Shown piece by piece: positions 24,118 through 36,704 of a stretch of 64,000 nucleotides of DNA. The first letter of the stretch is position 1; every line of letters begins with the position of its first letter. Source of the stretch: Gambelia wislizenii (taxonomy: Eukaryota > Chordata > Lepidosauria > Squamata > Crotaphytidae); NCBI GenBank assembly GCA_030847615.1, contig JAUMIR010000005.1, positions 63,577,001 to 63,641,000 of the forward strand. The letters are read 5' to 3'. The position numbers and the translations under genes are program-made. Below the pieces are notes generated by a model. The model saw nothing but the letters and a program-made list of their open reading frames with translations. It was not told where the DNA came from and searched no databases.

Positions 24118-24357
24118 TGGGATTTAAGCAGCCTGAATTGTCTGAGAATTGCAGCCAAATCCAAACTATGGATGTGCCTTTCCTTGTGGAATAGGCAGTT
24201 TTTGGCTTGGTGGTCCAATGGTGTTGGACCATGCATAAACACACAGCTGGGAAGGTTGGCTTTGGGGCTCAAACTCAAGCAAAACGAATCTCTTTAATCC
24301 AAAATTCAAATCTAGCATGAAACCCAAGATGAAAGTTGAGAGAAGTTGAAGCAAATG
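24118..24357. other. Short unassigned stretch
   Basis: Between a CR1 end and element D3. It holds two inverted CCAAAACTG-like segments but nothing that I can name. Confidence 0.25.
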
Positions 24358-24858
24358 CCTTATCTACGTGGGCTATTTACCCCCATTCTGCAAGCAGTAC
24401 AGTCCAAATGACATGGGGCATTTGCCCCGTTCTGCCCCTGAGCAGTCATTACAACCCCCAAAGCAGAAACAGGGATCCAATGGGGGCAGGGCCAGATAAA
24501 GTGTTTTTTTTAAAAATACCCAGTTTTCTTTATTTCTGCTGAGAGTAAACAAATCCCTGCAGGCCAGCCAGCCCATCACTCTAGCTTCCAGTCGCCCTTA
24601 TTCTTCCGGGTCCGGGCAGCAGGCCTGCAGCATGTGACCAAGGCTGGTCATATGTAGGGGGCTTTATCACATGATGCAGGCTGGCTTCCTAAACCTGGCA
24701 GAGCAAGGAAAATAGCAGTAGCGGCTGCAGCAATGGGCCAGCGTTCTGTCAATACACTGGCCCACTTTGTCCAGGTAATGAGGCAAGAACAGGCCTGATC
24801 TATGGGCTGGGATAGGCTGGCAGGGAACCAGCGTATCCTGGCTCGTGCAGATAAAACA
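24358..24858. mobile_element. D-family DNA transposon, copy D3
   Basis: Parallels D1 and D2: CCCCCATTCTGC, GACATGGGGCATTTGCCCC, ATGTGACCAAGGCTGGTCAT and AACCAGCGTATCCTGGCTCGT, ending GTGCAGATAAAAC. The ends are worn (TGCCTTATCTACGTGGG on the left). Non-coding. Confidence 0.6.
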
Positions 24859-26362
24859 AAAGAATAATGCAAGGAGAGAGGTCAGAAACAAAGCCATATC
24901 ATCCAAGACATTTGAAGTGGGACTGGTGTGTTTCTTCTCTTTTCATAAAGACATACTGGCTCTGAAGGAGGTAAGTACAAGAATCCAATTAAATTGGGAC
25001 ATTTGTTATCATATGACTAACTCAGGGAATAGTAATTAATGAGAATATTTTTTCTCTCTTGGTTTTGGCTGTTGGGAACAGTTGAGTCCTTGTTTCCCAA
25101 AGGATCTTTTGAGATGAACATGAAAGAAATTTCCTTAACACTGTATCTATTCTACCACAGCAGCAACAGAATGGGTCTGGAATGGGATGTGTGTTGGAAC
25201 TGATCAGAGTGCTTGTGTTTGATTCGGATCTCAACTTTTGGTTATAAAATTTGGAAGGGGGCAATCAATCATTTTTAATTAATGATGTTGCAGGCACTGT
25301 CCAATAAGTGCTCCTTACACACAAATGTGACCCACACAGTCACATTTCTCACAGCACTCACAATGGTAATGATTGTATTTAATTGTTGGGAGACTTCAAT
25401 TTTCTTAGCAACATAATACCACAGTTTCAGAGCTGTGGAAAAATATAGTATCAACACAAGTTTACTGCTTTATTGAGGGTCACATTGGAAATATTTTATA
25501 TGCTTGAACATGAAATTAATCTGTATGTTCATGTTAAGTAGTTTTCATATCAATTTTATGACCATGATGATGGGATCTAAAATACATGGCAGGAATGTTC
25601 AAGTTAATGCTGACAAGTATGGAAGACTTAGTCCTTACATGTGATGGGGAGGACTTTCATAATATGGATTTGATAATGATCAAAACTGAAAAGCACTATC
25701 TATTTATGTGATCTGCAGAACATGTGCCACTTGAGTTCAGATTTTTTTTCCCTAAAGCACTCAATAAACTTTTGGTTTTTAATAGCAAAAGTTAGTTCTC
25801 AATATTTACCAGGACTTTCCATGTCTTATAATGTCTATGCATGATATGTATGCCAGCTTTAAAAAGAAGAAGAATTTAATACAAAAAAGGTCATGTGGCA
25901 CTTTTAAGATTAACAGGTTAATTTTAGCATATTTTTTCTGGATTATAATCCACTTCTGTCTGATATAATATGCAAATCTTAGGTATATAAACGCAGTTAC
26001 ATAGTTGTGAGCTTTCAGAGTGAAATGGGATACAGAAAATGACAACTGTATTGTTGACACTGGTCATAAACTTTCAAGCTGCTGGTTTGGCATAAATATC
26101 CTAGGATCTGTAAACTAATACAGACAACAGCTAGGTTGCCAATTGTCTCTGAAGTGTTAAGACATACATTCTGCTTTCAGGAAAGTTTGTTCATTTTTGA
26201 AAATAAAAATATTTTGGATATACATACAACTGGAATGAAAACCCATAAAATAAATGAAATTGGGCAAGGAGATGGTCAACACACCACATCATAGGAATAA
26301 AGAAAACTCCTCTATATTATTAGTACAAACAATTGATATATCTAGATGAGCATTGTCCACAG
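24859..26362. other. Mostly unassigned, with one repeat relative
   Basis: At about 25880-26045 GGTCATGTGGCACTTTTAAG and GATTATAATCCACTTCTGTC resemble in antisense the family at 37905 and 62341. The remainder shows no gene or recognised repeat. Confidence 0.35.
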
Positions 26363-26506
26363 CAGGGGTTGGCAATCTGGTTCCTCCAGGCCCTTGTCTT
26401 CCATAAACACTGTATCTTCCATAAACCCTGAGCACTGACCATGCTGGTTGAGGCTGGTGGGAAATATAGTCCAAAACTTCTGAAGGGGACCAGGTTGGTT
26501 GCCCCA
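26363..26506. mobile_element. hAT-type palindromic MITE
   Basis: Left end CAGGGGTTGGCAATCTGG and right end CCAGGTTGGTTGCCCCA are inverted relatives. The middle has GCACTGACCATGCTGGTTG and TATAGTCCAAAACTTC, as in the common lizard MITE. A short duplicated TCTTCCATAAAC segment expands it. No 8-bp TSD is readable. Confidence 0.6.
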
Positions 26507-26790
26507 TTCGAACACTGATTCTCAGCAGCACTCCAAGGTTTCAAATAGGGTTCTTCCCCACCTCTGTGTGATATCTAGAATTAAAAGTAGGACCTTTTAG
26601 ATGAAAAGCATGTGGTTTACCTCTGTGTTATAGTTCTTTCTCAGTATGGTACACAAGTTCTGAAAACTCTACACATATAGGTTACACTTATGTTAGCACT
26701 ACCAAGAAATATAGATAAGATTTCCAAAGCTAAAGTTGTCATACCTGTGAGTCGGGAGGGCATTACCGTTTTTTGAAGCTATAAAAACTA

Positions 26791-26990
26791 CAGCTAGCCC
26801 TCAACTTTCATGGGGGTTATGAGCTCAGGATCCCTACAAAAGTGGAAAAAACACAAATATAGGAGTCTTTTTTTTTAATCTGATAGAAGTGCTCTCTCTA
26901 GGCATTTCTAGGTCCTCTGGTATGAATCTATCATAATCTTCTAGCAGAAATAATCCACAAATAATCAAATCTGTGAATGCTTAACCTTGA
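26791..26990. mobile_element. Tigger-like (pogo) MITE fragment
   Basis: Starts after TA with CAGCTAGCCCTCAACTTTCA and GGGGGTTATGAGCTCAGGAT, a diverged version of the end at 54913. Near 26955 AATAATCAAATCTGTGAATG matches the opposite subterminal region. Both outer ends are eroded. Confidence 0.5.
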
Positions 26991-27008
26991 TGTTTTAAAG
27001 GTCTATGA

Positions 27009-27900
27009 TTCCATTAGTGTGAGTAGTCCCTCTGGCAATGCAGATAGCAAATATTTAACACTGACATTGTGTTCCTAATTGCAATGGCCAGTTTGTCACC
27101 CAATGGCCAGCCATCTAGGGATGAGTCTCTCTGTACTGAAGTAAGCTGGTTGCCTGATGGCAGCCTGTCTGCTGCTGGGGCCATAAGTGAAGCCATTTCA
27201 GATTGGTAGGACCTCCCAGAACTTGTCCTCCATTGCCAAAGCCTTTGTAAGCCCAGGATCACTTCCATACCACAATGGGGCAGTGGGGCAGGGCCTTGCG
27301 GAAGACATTGCTAAATGGGTACTTCTAAATATACCTTGTTTCTCAAAATATGCCTGTGTAAACAAATTTCCAGTCAAGTAATTCTTCAGGAAAAATAATT
27401 AAGTTGCATTCTGTTCATTGGTCCAAAGTGTGTAAGATCATGTAGAAGATGAATTCCTCAAGCATTTCAAGGAAATGAATTTTACATTGCATAGATATAT
27501 CTGTTGATACATCACATAAAAATAATCACTCAGTCTTCCAGGGAAAAGGCTGACTGACCATAACTTCTATAGCATTTTTCATCAATTTGCTGTATCAACC
27601 ATAGCTTTAATACTGAACTTGTTTTCTTTAGCAATGGTGCCACCTTCTGGAAGATATGAATGTTCACTTTGGCTGTCTCAATAATGAAAACAGGAAAAAA
27701 TCCATGTATGTAATAATGAAAATTGCTCTTAAACCTATACATTTTCATTATCATACAACATTCCATCAATTCCTATTATTTTACAAAAATCTAATTTCAT
27801 TTGACTGTGGGTTTTGAGATCAGAAACTTTCCAAAGTAATGTACGTATTCAAAGTGTTAAATAGAAATGACATTAACAGCATTGGTTAATCTGTCTTCTA
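27009..27900. other. Unassigned stretch
   Basis: No transposon ends or coding signal that I can support. It contains a slightly GC-richer block at 27090-27300 without recognisable motifs. Confidence 0.3.
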
Positions 27901-27901
27901 T

Positions 27902-28702
27902 CTGACTTCAGATGGTGTCTCTTCTCTCAATGATTATCTTATGACAGCAATGAACTGGATGAGGAAAAACAAATTGAAGCTGAATCCAGACAAAACAGAG
28001 GTTCTCACGGTAGCAGCCCCGAACCCAGGTATTAGGATACAACCTCCAGTCCTGGATGGAGTTACACTCTCCTCCAGGAACTGTGTTTGCAGTTTGGGGG
28101 TACTCCTGGACTCGTCATGCCAGATGACAAATCAGGTAAACGCGACAGTCAGGAGTGCCTGTTATCAGCTTCAGCTGATCCGCCAGCTGCACCCTTTCCT
28201 GGAAGTCGGGGACCTTGAGACTGTAGTACATGCTCTGGTAACCTCACGTCTTGATTTCTGCAATGCACTCTACATGGGGCTACCCTCGTGCTTGGTCCAG
28301 AAACTTCAACTAGTACAGAATATGGCAGACAGACTGGTCTCGAGTACACCTAGAAGAGACCATATAACATCGATCTTAAGATCACTTCACTGGCTGCCCA
28401 TTAGTTTCCAGGTCCAGTACAAGGTGTTGGTTATCACCTTTAAAGCCCTAAATGGCTTGGGTCCTACCTATCTTCGGGACCACCTCCTTCCATATAATCC
28501 TCCCCGTGCATTCAGGTCCTCTGGGAGGAATCTGCTGCAACCTTTAAAAACTAGGCTTTTTTCAACCTCCCAGAGCACCTTTTAGGCTATTGCTCCCAGA
28601 TTATGGAACGGCCTGCCAGACGAGATCCATCACATTACCATCTTAAATAGCTTTTAAAAATCCCTTAAAATGGATCTCTTCCGGCAGGCCTTTCCTGAAT
28701 AG
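27902..28702 (+). pseudogene. L2-like reverse transcriptase C-terminal remnant
   Basis: Opens with SSLNDYLMTAMNWMRKNKLK and LNPDKTEVL, the post-catalytic RT block of L2/CR1-class LINEs. VVHALVTSRLDFCNALYMGL, LRSLHWLPISFQ and VLVITFKALNGLGPTYLRD follow. Two in-frame stops (TAG at 28583-28585 and TAA at 28655-28657) break it before the expected terminator TAG at 28700-28702. The RT active site and endonuclease are absent, so it cannot move. Confidence 0.85.
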
Positions 28703-28917
28703 ACACCCAGCCATCAGAAGAAGAAGAAAAAAACTTATTGTCCGATTCCTATTCCAGTTATTTAATTGTGTTTAAATGTTTAATTATTTAATTTTATTTT
28801 AAGGGGGGGTTGGATGGAGGGTTTTATATGTATATTTTAAATGTTGTAAACCACCCCAATTGCATTTTGTAGAGGGGTGGGATAGAAATAAATTTTATTA
28901 TCATCATCATCATCATT
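27902..28917 (+). mobile_element. L2-like LINE, 3-prime part
   Basis: 5-prime truncated plus-strand LINE. The coding remnant is at 27902-28702. A 3-prime UTR contains the tail signature TTGTAAACCACCCCAATTGC and GTGGGATAGAAATAAATTTT and ends in (ATC)n at 28898-28917. It is a different subfamily from the copy at 21158, with different spacing and tail unit. Confidence 0.85.
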
Positions 28918-29184
28918 CTATTGTGGCACTAATGCTGTGGAAGCTAGCTATCTGTCCAGAATGCTGCAGCCAGACTGGTGACTATGTCAAGTTATTGAAA
29001 GCATGTAAAGTCACCATTAGAAAAGTGTCATTGTCTACTTGCATATTCCCAAGCACAATTCAAAGTGCTGCCTTGTTGGTATTGTTATTTGCCATCCAGT
29101 CGTGGCACTAGGAGGGTGCAGGGAGGCCAAACTTCACCAGGTGACACCATTGGGGGAGGGGTGACACCAGCCTTAGTGACACCA
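28918..29184. other. Short junction region
   Basis: At 29082 TTATTTGCCATCCAGTCGTG resembles the terminal motif of the BovB fragment that follows (ATTTGCCATCAAGTC at 29188), so a second small tail copy may sit here. Confidence 0.3.
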
Positions 29185-29640
29185 CAATTTGCCATCAAGT
29201 CAACTTCAGCTTATGGCAACCTAATGAATGAGAGGCCTCCAAGTTTCTTAGTTACTAACTGCCCTGCTCAGGTCTTACAAACTCTGGGCCATGACTTCCT
29301 GGATTGAAATCAATCCACCTGTAGTGTAGTCTCTTTCTTTTCCTACTGTCTTCTACTTTACTAAGAGTTATTGTCTTGTCCAATGAGTCACATTATCTCA
29401 CAATATGTCCAAAGTACAACAGCCTCAGTTTAGACATCTTTACTTCTATTGAGAGTTCAAGCTTGATTTGCTCTATGACCCATTCATTTGTCTTTTTAAG
29501 TGGTCCAGGGTATCTGTAGAACTCTCCTCTAACACCACATTTCAAATGAGTTGATTTTCCTCCTATCAGCTTTCTTCACTGCCCAGCTTTCACATCTATA
29601 CATAGAAATGGGAAATACTATGGCATGGATAATTCTGACT
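29185..29640 (-). mobile_element. BovB/RTE LINE 3-prime fragment
   Basis: On the minus strand the best-preserved block reads KVRIIHAIVFPISMYRCESW then AVKKADRRKINSFEMW, the hallmark C-terminal signature of BovB-type RT. Downstream, LRLLYFGHIVR then a stop and DSLDKTITLSKVEDSRKR continue the frame. It ends at the AGTTGACTTGATGGCAAAT motif shared with Sauria SINE tails. BovB is the likely partner that copied those SINEs. Several stops show that it is long dead. Confidence 0.85.
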
Positions 29641-29888
29641 TTGTTATTTAATAATATACCTTGAGGATCTTGAAAAAGTCCTAAGTGCCATGTGTATTAT
29701 AGGTAAGGTCTTCCCCCTGGATCTGTGTTGCCACATTACCTGGTTAGCCAGGTTTTACCCAAAATCTGGGTCCATTACTTTCATGATTGTTTGCATGATC
29801 AGCTGATCCAAGAAGGAGTTCCCAACCCTTCCCTGCGCTACCTCTCTGCCACGACCAAAACCAATCCCTATGATATCATAGAGACCCA

Positions 29889-30485
29889 GGAAATTATCAG
29901 ATGCAGCAAATATGGCATAATAACAATGCCAAAAGAATGTGAAAGAGCGCCCATATCACATAACGTCATGCTATGGTGTCATGCAGTTGTTAATAAGGCA
30001 TTCTTTTTTATTGACACTTCAAAGCCATCAGTTGATCTGCCGTGGCATTTTTGTTGCAGAATTGCAAGTGTCTGAAACTGTGCGCTGTTCTGCTCTCATA
30101 AATACAGTATCAATGGGTGGTCCTTGCCGGAACACTTCCGAGTGAGAATGCAAAAACTAGGTACAGGACAATCTTTTTATGAACCTCCCCATTTTGTGGG
30201 CAAGTTTTTAAAGTTTTTCAGTACTTGTGTGTTCATTTTGGTTTTTTAATTTAGCTGTTTTTAGACTTTTAAGCATGTTCGCATCTTCTCGGGAGAAACA
30301 CCGAGATCATGTGCCCTGGCAAACACGGAAGTAAACAGCGCTGGTGATCGTGCTCCAATAATGCTGGGGCTGCTCTTTCTCATTATTACTTCAGTGTGTG
30401 ATAAAAAGGGCTATTATGCCAGGTCATTTATGCTTTAAAATATAGTGAGACATGAAAGTTTTTAGAGGCTCGACTGATAATCTCC
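29889..30485 (+). mobile_element. A-family element A2
   Basis: Left end GGAAATTATCAGATGC, right end CGACTGATAATCTCC. CCA flanks both sides (29886-29888 and 30486-30488). The order of blocks matches A1, including AGCAAATATGGCATAATAAC, GAACACTTCCGAGTGAGAAT and ATCTTCTCGGGAG. The donor-like site has decayed to CTAGGTACAG at 30157. Non-coding. Confidence 0.8.
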
Positions 30486-30960
30486 CCAGTCCCTAGTCTC
30501 AGGTTTTGGTTCTGAAATGTCAAGAAATGGGATGCTGCTGATTCTGGAATTGTTCCCCCAGGGTGGCCCATTAAGCCCCCTCTCTGTTGGCCTTCCACGA
30601 ACAAATAAAGATCTTCTTGTTTATGATGGCCTTGAGCCTGAGAAGGTAATTGGGTTGTGGGTTCAGTTTTGTCTATCCCTTTCCTCCCCAGTTGCTTGTT
30701 ATTTTGTTCTGCAGTTCTCCTCAGCTTTTCCATTACTTAGTTTTATTTGCATTTTATTGATAATCAGATTTTATACTGCATTGATATGGACATCTAGTGG
30801 GGAAAGGTAGATATATATTTAAGTTATAAGTAATAACATATTTATCATTAAATTATATTAAAACTAGAATTTCCTCTTTTCCTGAGTAATTAGCGCCAGA
30901 ATATTTTCTGTCAGCTACTGGTACAATCAGAGACTTTTTATACCAGCTCACCAACAGTGT

Positions 30961-31170
30961 AGCCACACTGTGGAATTATTGCAGTTTGACAACACTTTAA
31001 TTGGTATGGCTTCATCATACCGAATCCTGGGCTTTGTAGATTGGTGAGGCACCAGCACTCTTTGGCAGACAAGGCTAAAGACCTTGTAAAACTACAAATC
31101 CCAGGATTCCATAGGATGCTGCTGCAGCACTTAAAGTGGTGTCAAACTGCTATAACTCTGCAGTGTGTTT
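30961..31170. mobile_element. C-family palindromic MITE, copy C3
   Basis: Arms pair around GGCAGACAAGGCTA, with AATCCTGGGCTTTGTAG on the left and CTACAAATCCCAGGATTCC on the right. The outer ends are worn (AGCCACACTG and CAGTGTGTTTATACC). Confidence 0.7.
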
Positions 31171-31177
31171 ATACCCC

Positions 31178-31763
31178 AGGTTGGTTTATTTTAACTCAGT
31201 ATAAAATAGGAAAGAATGGAAACAAAATCTGGGACTTTTCAATCAGTCTGGATGTACTCTAAGTTAGTGCAAATGTGCAGGGGAGTATACTGAGTACCAT
31301 CTGTGTGAAAGGACCTTTGTGGTGACAGCTACTATGGATAAAATGTTTGCATTTCATTCCAAAACAATGAGAGTCAGTTCTTAAGTCTTGGTTTGTGTTT
31401 CTTTTCTTTTCAGCTGAATTGTTTCAACTATTGTATATTCAGAGATGATTATTGCAGTCCAAAGGGTTAAAAGGTCTCTTGAATTCAATTATTTGTCACA
31501 GAAACATCCCCACAGAATCTCCAAATGGCTTTTTAAACTCTATTCTAAATGAACTGGGAAATGGCACAAGAGCTTTTACAGTGGGGAGGACTAAGAAGTA
31601 ATGTGCATTCACTGATGGTATTTCTGCAGAAAAATGTGGACCTTTGACATGTTTTATCAAGGCTGTAGCAGCTCTTATCCCAAGCTGTGCCTTTCAAGAC
31701 ATCTGGTTGTCGGATGAACATTTTATTTTAGAAATAGAAATCAAAACCAAAATGAATGAAATA
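31178..31763. other. Unassigned stretch
   Basis: No gene or repeat recognised. It ends at the TA target of the next element. Confidence 0.3.
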
Positions 31764-31930
31764 CAGTTGTCCCTTCATATTCACTGGGGTTTGGTTCCAG
31801 GACTCCCCATGGATACCAAAATCCATTAATACTCAAGTCCCATTATATGCAATGGCATAGCAAAATGGTATCACTTATATAAGATGGCAAAATCAAGGTT
31901 TGCTTTTCGGATTATTAATGCCCTCCCCAT
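31764..31930 (+). mobile_element. Tigger-like element, left end only
   Basis: CAGTTGTCCCTTCATATTCA and GGATACCAAAATCC and TACTCAAGTCCC follow the standard pogo/Tigger left-end order after TA. The right end is absent; an LTR-like block follows. Confidence 0.7.
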
Positions 31931-31974
31931 CCACAATATAATGGAGGCCAGAAACCCATCAGCCATAATGTTCC

Positions 31975-32480
31975 GACCATTAGAGAAAATCAACAAAGCT
32001 GGAGCTTCCATTATTTAACCCTGGGAAGCTCACCTAAGCATTGTCTCACACTCAAAACACCCTGCTGGTTTGCTGTGCCACCCATGCACACAGCTCCCCA
32101 CACGCCATCACTCTGCATATCTGCTGTGTGACCCTCAGATTCAAGTCTGAGTCTTTCTTCACTGCATGAACCTCTGCTCTATGGACAGGTAATTATAGCC
32201 CATTCCCCAAATCTATTCCTCTGTCCAAATACTTCCTCATAATTTTTCGTTAGCCTTGTGGGATCACTTGTGAATGTGAATGTATGTATGAATGCTTCCG
32301 TGATTATTTTCAAATAAAAACTATTTTTATTTCACTTTGGTTTGGCATCACCTCAGTTAGTACTGGTATACACTGGTGCAAAGATCCCGTAAGTTACCTG
32401 GCCTTTTGCAGCCAGACTTTTGAGCTAATTAAAATTCCCCAATATAATGTCATAACTCAAAGGTCACAAGTGGGTCCCAT
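31975..32480 (+). mobile_element. LTR-like repeat, first of a pair
   Basis: Homologous to 56420-56950 over several hundred bases. Shared blocks include ACCCTCAGA, CCCAAATCTATTCCTCTGTC, TTAGCCTTGTGG, GTGAATGCTT, AATAAAA at 32317, TTTATTTCACTTTGG and CAGTTAGTACTGGTATACA. The AATAAAA followed about 50 bp later by TACA fits the R-U5 end of a solo LTR. The left end is not defined. Confidence 0.5.
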
Positions 32481-32654
32481 GGATCCCATGTAATTTGGGT
32501 AACATAGTATTGCAGCTGAAAGTAGCCCTGCAAAAGAAGATGGTAATATGTCCTGTGTCAAAGGATGCATTAGTCTCATTGCTTGAGGTCTCTGATAGCA
32601 TTTACATGGGCTTCTAAAATGTATCACCTAGTGAACAAAATAGGCACGCATATA

Positions 32655-33900
32655 TATGTTTCACATTTATATCCTGCCTTCTTCACACCCACCCCAAAAT
32701 TCACTGCCAGTAAGAAAAATAAAAACAAATGCAATTAAAATACAAAGACAGATTAGAAACACAATTAAGAAACAAAAGCCCACAACAGTACACAGAGTAA
32801 AAGCCAAAGGTTTCTCTTAATAAATGGGGTTGGTTTTTTTACTACCATTAGAAGAAAAATAGAAAATAGGTTTGTTTGCTTTTAATGTTGGCATATTTTA
32901 AAGCTTGTCTTTATCTGTTCTCAAAGAATGCTTTTTATTTTCTGTTGTTCATTGTCTTGCAGGCTGTGGCAGACTGATATTTGAATAAACAACCTGAAAG
33001 CAGATCGGCCTAGTCTCCCTTGGTATGCAGTTCCATTACTTGGGAGCAGCCACTGAGAAAACTGTCTTTCATATACTCTCCAAATGTGCCTCCAAGGGTA
33101 GCAGGACCATGAGAAGGGACTTTTCTGGAGATAACAACATCTGGACAGACTTATTTTAAATAACAGAGTCCTTCAGATAGCATCATCCCAAGTCATATAA
33201 TGTACAGCATTAAAGATCATAGTCAGCACTTTGAATTTTCCTTGGGAACAGACTGGTATCCAGTGAAGCTGTCATAACAAAGGAGCTGATTCTTTCTCTA
33301 ACCAGTCCTAATCAACAGTTTCAATACAGCATTACAGACCAGCTGGACTTTCTGGATACCTTTCAGTTCCATGTTGAGCCTGTCCAAACAGGATGTAATG
33401 TGTTATGGCATGTGCCACTCGTCCCCAGATCTGTCATTTCCAGGAATAGATGTAGCTGGCCCCTGAGACTCCATACACCCACCAAAATATATCTAAACTG
33501 AAAATCTAAGTCTTCAAATGAAATGCAGCCCCATCCAACATATGTTCAATCCCTGTTCCAAGATCAACTGACCAGAAGTGTCTCTGTCTTCTGTAGGTTA
33601 AGTTTCCAGTTGTTTAACCGCATCCAGACCATTGACAGCTTCAGAGACAGCTTCAGAATCAGATAGGCTTTCCTGGATTTAGATGGAAAGGAGAGATAAA
33701 CTCACATAAAAAGTCACATAAGGACTTTTATGTTTATGTACCAAGTTTATGATATCAAAGGCCACCATGAGGCCCAGGAGAACCAACAGAAACATGCTTT
33801 CCCTGTCCAGATTCCAAGGCAGATTATCCACAAAGGTGACTAAATCAGTCACTGCCCCATCACCAAACCTGAAGCCAGACTGGATCTCTACATGGATCTA
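32655..33900 (-). repeat. Old LINE-like interspersed repeat, antisense
   Basis: Begins with TTTATATCCTGCCTTC, the complement of the L2-type tail, followed by A-rich sequence. A long body follows with blocks such as GGGAGCAGCCACTGAGAAAA, GTCCTTCAGATAGCATCAT and AAACCTGAAGCCAGACTGGA, found in many lizard repeats. The copy at 45607-46180 shares the first part. Many indels; no intact frame. Confidence 0.55.
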
Positions 33901-36185
33901 AATAATCTGTGTTATCTTTTAAAAAAACTGGATCTAAAATTCCACCACATACCTTGCTAAAACACTGGCTAAACACATACCTTGCTAAACACTGACTAAA
34001 AATTATCTAGCCAGCAGGATCCGTGGTGGGTTTTTTCCCCTTTTTTAAAGAAAATGCACAACAGACATGGTGCCATGTGTTAATGCAAACAGACTACTCT
34101 TACACACTCAAACCATCCACCCTGGTCATTTTTATGAGCCAGAAATGTCATAAAAATAAACCTCTGTACAATGGGAGAAATGTATCCTCTCCTCTACATT
34201 CAACCAGATTGGTGTACTTATCCAGGATCAGTTCATGGATGGATGCTGTTTTCCCATCACTAATTTGGAAATTTCAGCTTAAAACTGGCCACTGAAATTT
34301 GGGAAACAACCAAAATCGCTCTTTCAAATTTTGAAGCATCCACCATCTATGGCAGTCCCCTATTGCATTTAGGAAGCTCTCCTCTGGAATACCAGCTTGA
34401 AACTGGACAATGCAATTTGGATGTCTATCAAAAACATATTGTCAGATTTTGACATATTTACTGCAATTTCCTGATAAGATTTGGCTGCCCCCTTTTTTGC
34501 TTCTCATGAACTCCCTGTTTGGAATTTCAGCTTGAAATCTGACAGTCCAATTTGAGAGTCCAACAAGCAAAAATACCTTACCAAATTTTGAATCATCTAT
34601 TACAAACTCCCCAGGATTCATGGCTGCCATAGAATGCAAGCTGACATCATCATCATCTATTGTTGTTGTTGCTGATTAGTTCATCACCACTACACAAGAG
34701 CCAAACGCAAGTACACACACAGTCATACACCACCAGACCTAGCCAAGCAGCAGTTTTAGAAACACTTGTGTAAAAAGAAAACATGTCCCTGCAAAATTGC
34801 TTCTCTCTTTCATGTATTCCTTATTGAGTGCTGACAAAATCATCCACTCACCCAAGAGCACTTTGCGTACTCCAGATGTGAGTATGTTAAAAGCAAACAT
34901 CAATACAAATCTTTGTATATTGCTTAAATCACAAAGGTTCAATATTTAGCCACGGGGAAGAGCTTTTGCTGCCACATCTTAAAATCTTAAAATATATAGA
35001 CATTTTCAACTTCCTCTCAAAACTTCAGTTTCACTTGCCAAGAAGTAAAGATTTCTCTCTAACAAGTTCCTCCCTCCCTCTTTCCTTCCCCTTGTGTTGC
35101 TAGAGCACACTCAGTCTGGTTCTCAGCTTGGACTTCAAATACTAATCTGTTCTCCTGGGAGGCTTTCCAGGTGATTGACAGGGAAGCTCTTAATAGCTTC
35201 TCCTGTGATGGCCAGGGAAAAAAGGGAGCAGCTTGAGTAACTTGAAAAGATCTGGTGCAGATATTTGAGAAAGTCTAAAGGGAGATGTGTTTGATAAGCT
35301 CTGAAGGGAAGAAGTGTTTCAGAATTTTTAAGGGGACTGATGAAGTGGGCGAACATCAGAGAGATAGCCAGTTGAGTTTTCCACTTGTTACTCACAGCGA
35401 GGATAGTGGGAATGTTCTATACCTAAAAAGCAGCAAGAAAGTGAATAAATTGTTGCAAATAATTTTCCTAAATACTGTCATAAGGCAGGGGGGGAGAACT
35501 TCCTGTTGTCTTCTGATTTATATGTTATCAAAATGATATAATTGGTCCCCATATTATCTTACACTAACATCAATGGTAATTTTCAGTAGATCTCTTAAAG
35601 TAAAACATAATTTGGAAGTTAGATTAATAGTCCAACAATCATACACAAGGTAGAAACTAGGATTGAGTAAAACTACAGGGTCCATATGAAAAGTACAGAA
35701 AGGATACTGAGACGTTTCTCAATAGTACTGAAAATAACATTCCAAAGCAAAATGTCTGAGATATTCCCATAATCACTGCCAGTGTAAAAAAGTGCTGGAA
35801 TTTTCATACAGGGAGCCATCACACATGCTTTTCAAATAGAAAATCCAAGTTCCAATTCCTGCTGTCTACCACCAGTTTCGAGAAAGACTGTTCTGAAACC
35901 CAAGAGAGCCATTTCCAGTCAGTATAGACAATATTGGGCTAGATAGACCAATAGTGTCCCTTGATATAAGACAGCTTCCTCTCTCTTCCCCTGTGAAGCT
36001 CTGGTGGTCTCCTATGCACATGCACACACACACCGAGAACTCCAGAGCTAATCTCTTATCTGCCGCCACTACCAACTGACTTCAATTTCCCCTTTCAATG
36101 TAGCCCAATAAGAAGTTACAGGGTTCAACTTGTACTTTCCACTCTGACTCTGCAGAGCTTCACCACCACCACCCCCGTCCCGCAG
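33901..36185. other. Mostly unassigned, one SINE-like fragment
   Basis: At about 35920-35990 ATTGGGCTAGATAGACCAAT and ATAAGACAGCTTCC match the 3-prime part of an old amniote SINE/LINE repeat. The rest, including the 34320-34660 segment with repeated GGAATTTCAGCTTGAAA-like units, has no gene that I can support. Confidence 0.35.
34250..34640. repeat. Diverged tandem-like units
   Basis: Three loosely similar units of roughly 110 bp. Each has an AGCTTGAAA or AGCTTAAAACTG block, then a GCAATTTGGA-like block, a CCAAC/CTATCAAAA block and an AAATTTTGAA block (near 34275, 34392 and 34530). Unit borders are vague. Confidence 0.4.
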
Positions 36186-36704
36186 AAAGAGTGCCAAGTG
36201 AGACATGTGAAGATAGAGTGCTACTAAGGAGAGCTTTAAAGGAAGTTTATTCTAAGCAGATTACATAGCATAGTAGAGATACTCTTTCATGAAAGGCACC
36301 TTCCTTTCAGAAACACTTAGAAGTTATAAGTTACAGATAAGTCTAGTCATTCCAGCCAAATTTATAAAATAAACATAACCCTGATGCGACTAAACTAGAT
36401 ATTTCCCTAATCTACTCACAGTCCAGATGTGCTGGATGTTCATGGGGGTCGGGAGTCTGGGCCTTTCAGCCCAAGCTTCCACCAAGCACCGCTCTTAGCT
36501 AGGATGAGAGTCCCCCTGGCTCAGGTCTTTCTTGTTCTTCTTTGTTTTTCTCTGCCTTGTGGCATCTGAGGCAGTATTTATCACCTTTTCACAGAAGCGT
36601 CTCGAAGCTCCCTCCAGGTGGCCATCTCATTGGTCAGATATCTCCTGATGTTGACCCCCATAAACTGTAACTTAACCTAATACATCCTTAACCTTTTGTT
36701 TAAC
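36186..36704 (-). mobile_element. Candidate LTR, antisense
   Basis: Read on the minus strand it has CCAATGAGATGGCC, a TATA-like GATAAATACTG about 60 bases later, and an AATAAA signal at about 36250, in the order U3-R-U5. It abuts a Penelope tail. No matching second LTR or primer site was found, so it could be a solo LTR or another promoter-bearing repeat. Confidence 0.35.

Noticed and set aside
29660..29690. TTGAAAAAGTCC as another family right end
   Set aside because: No matching left end or TSD, and it lies beside BovB-derived sequence, so it is probably coincidence.
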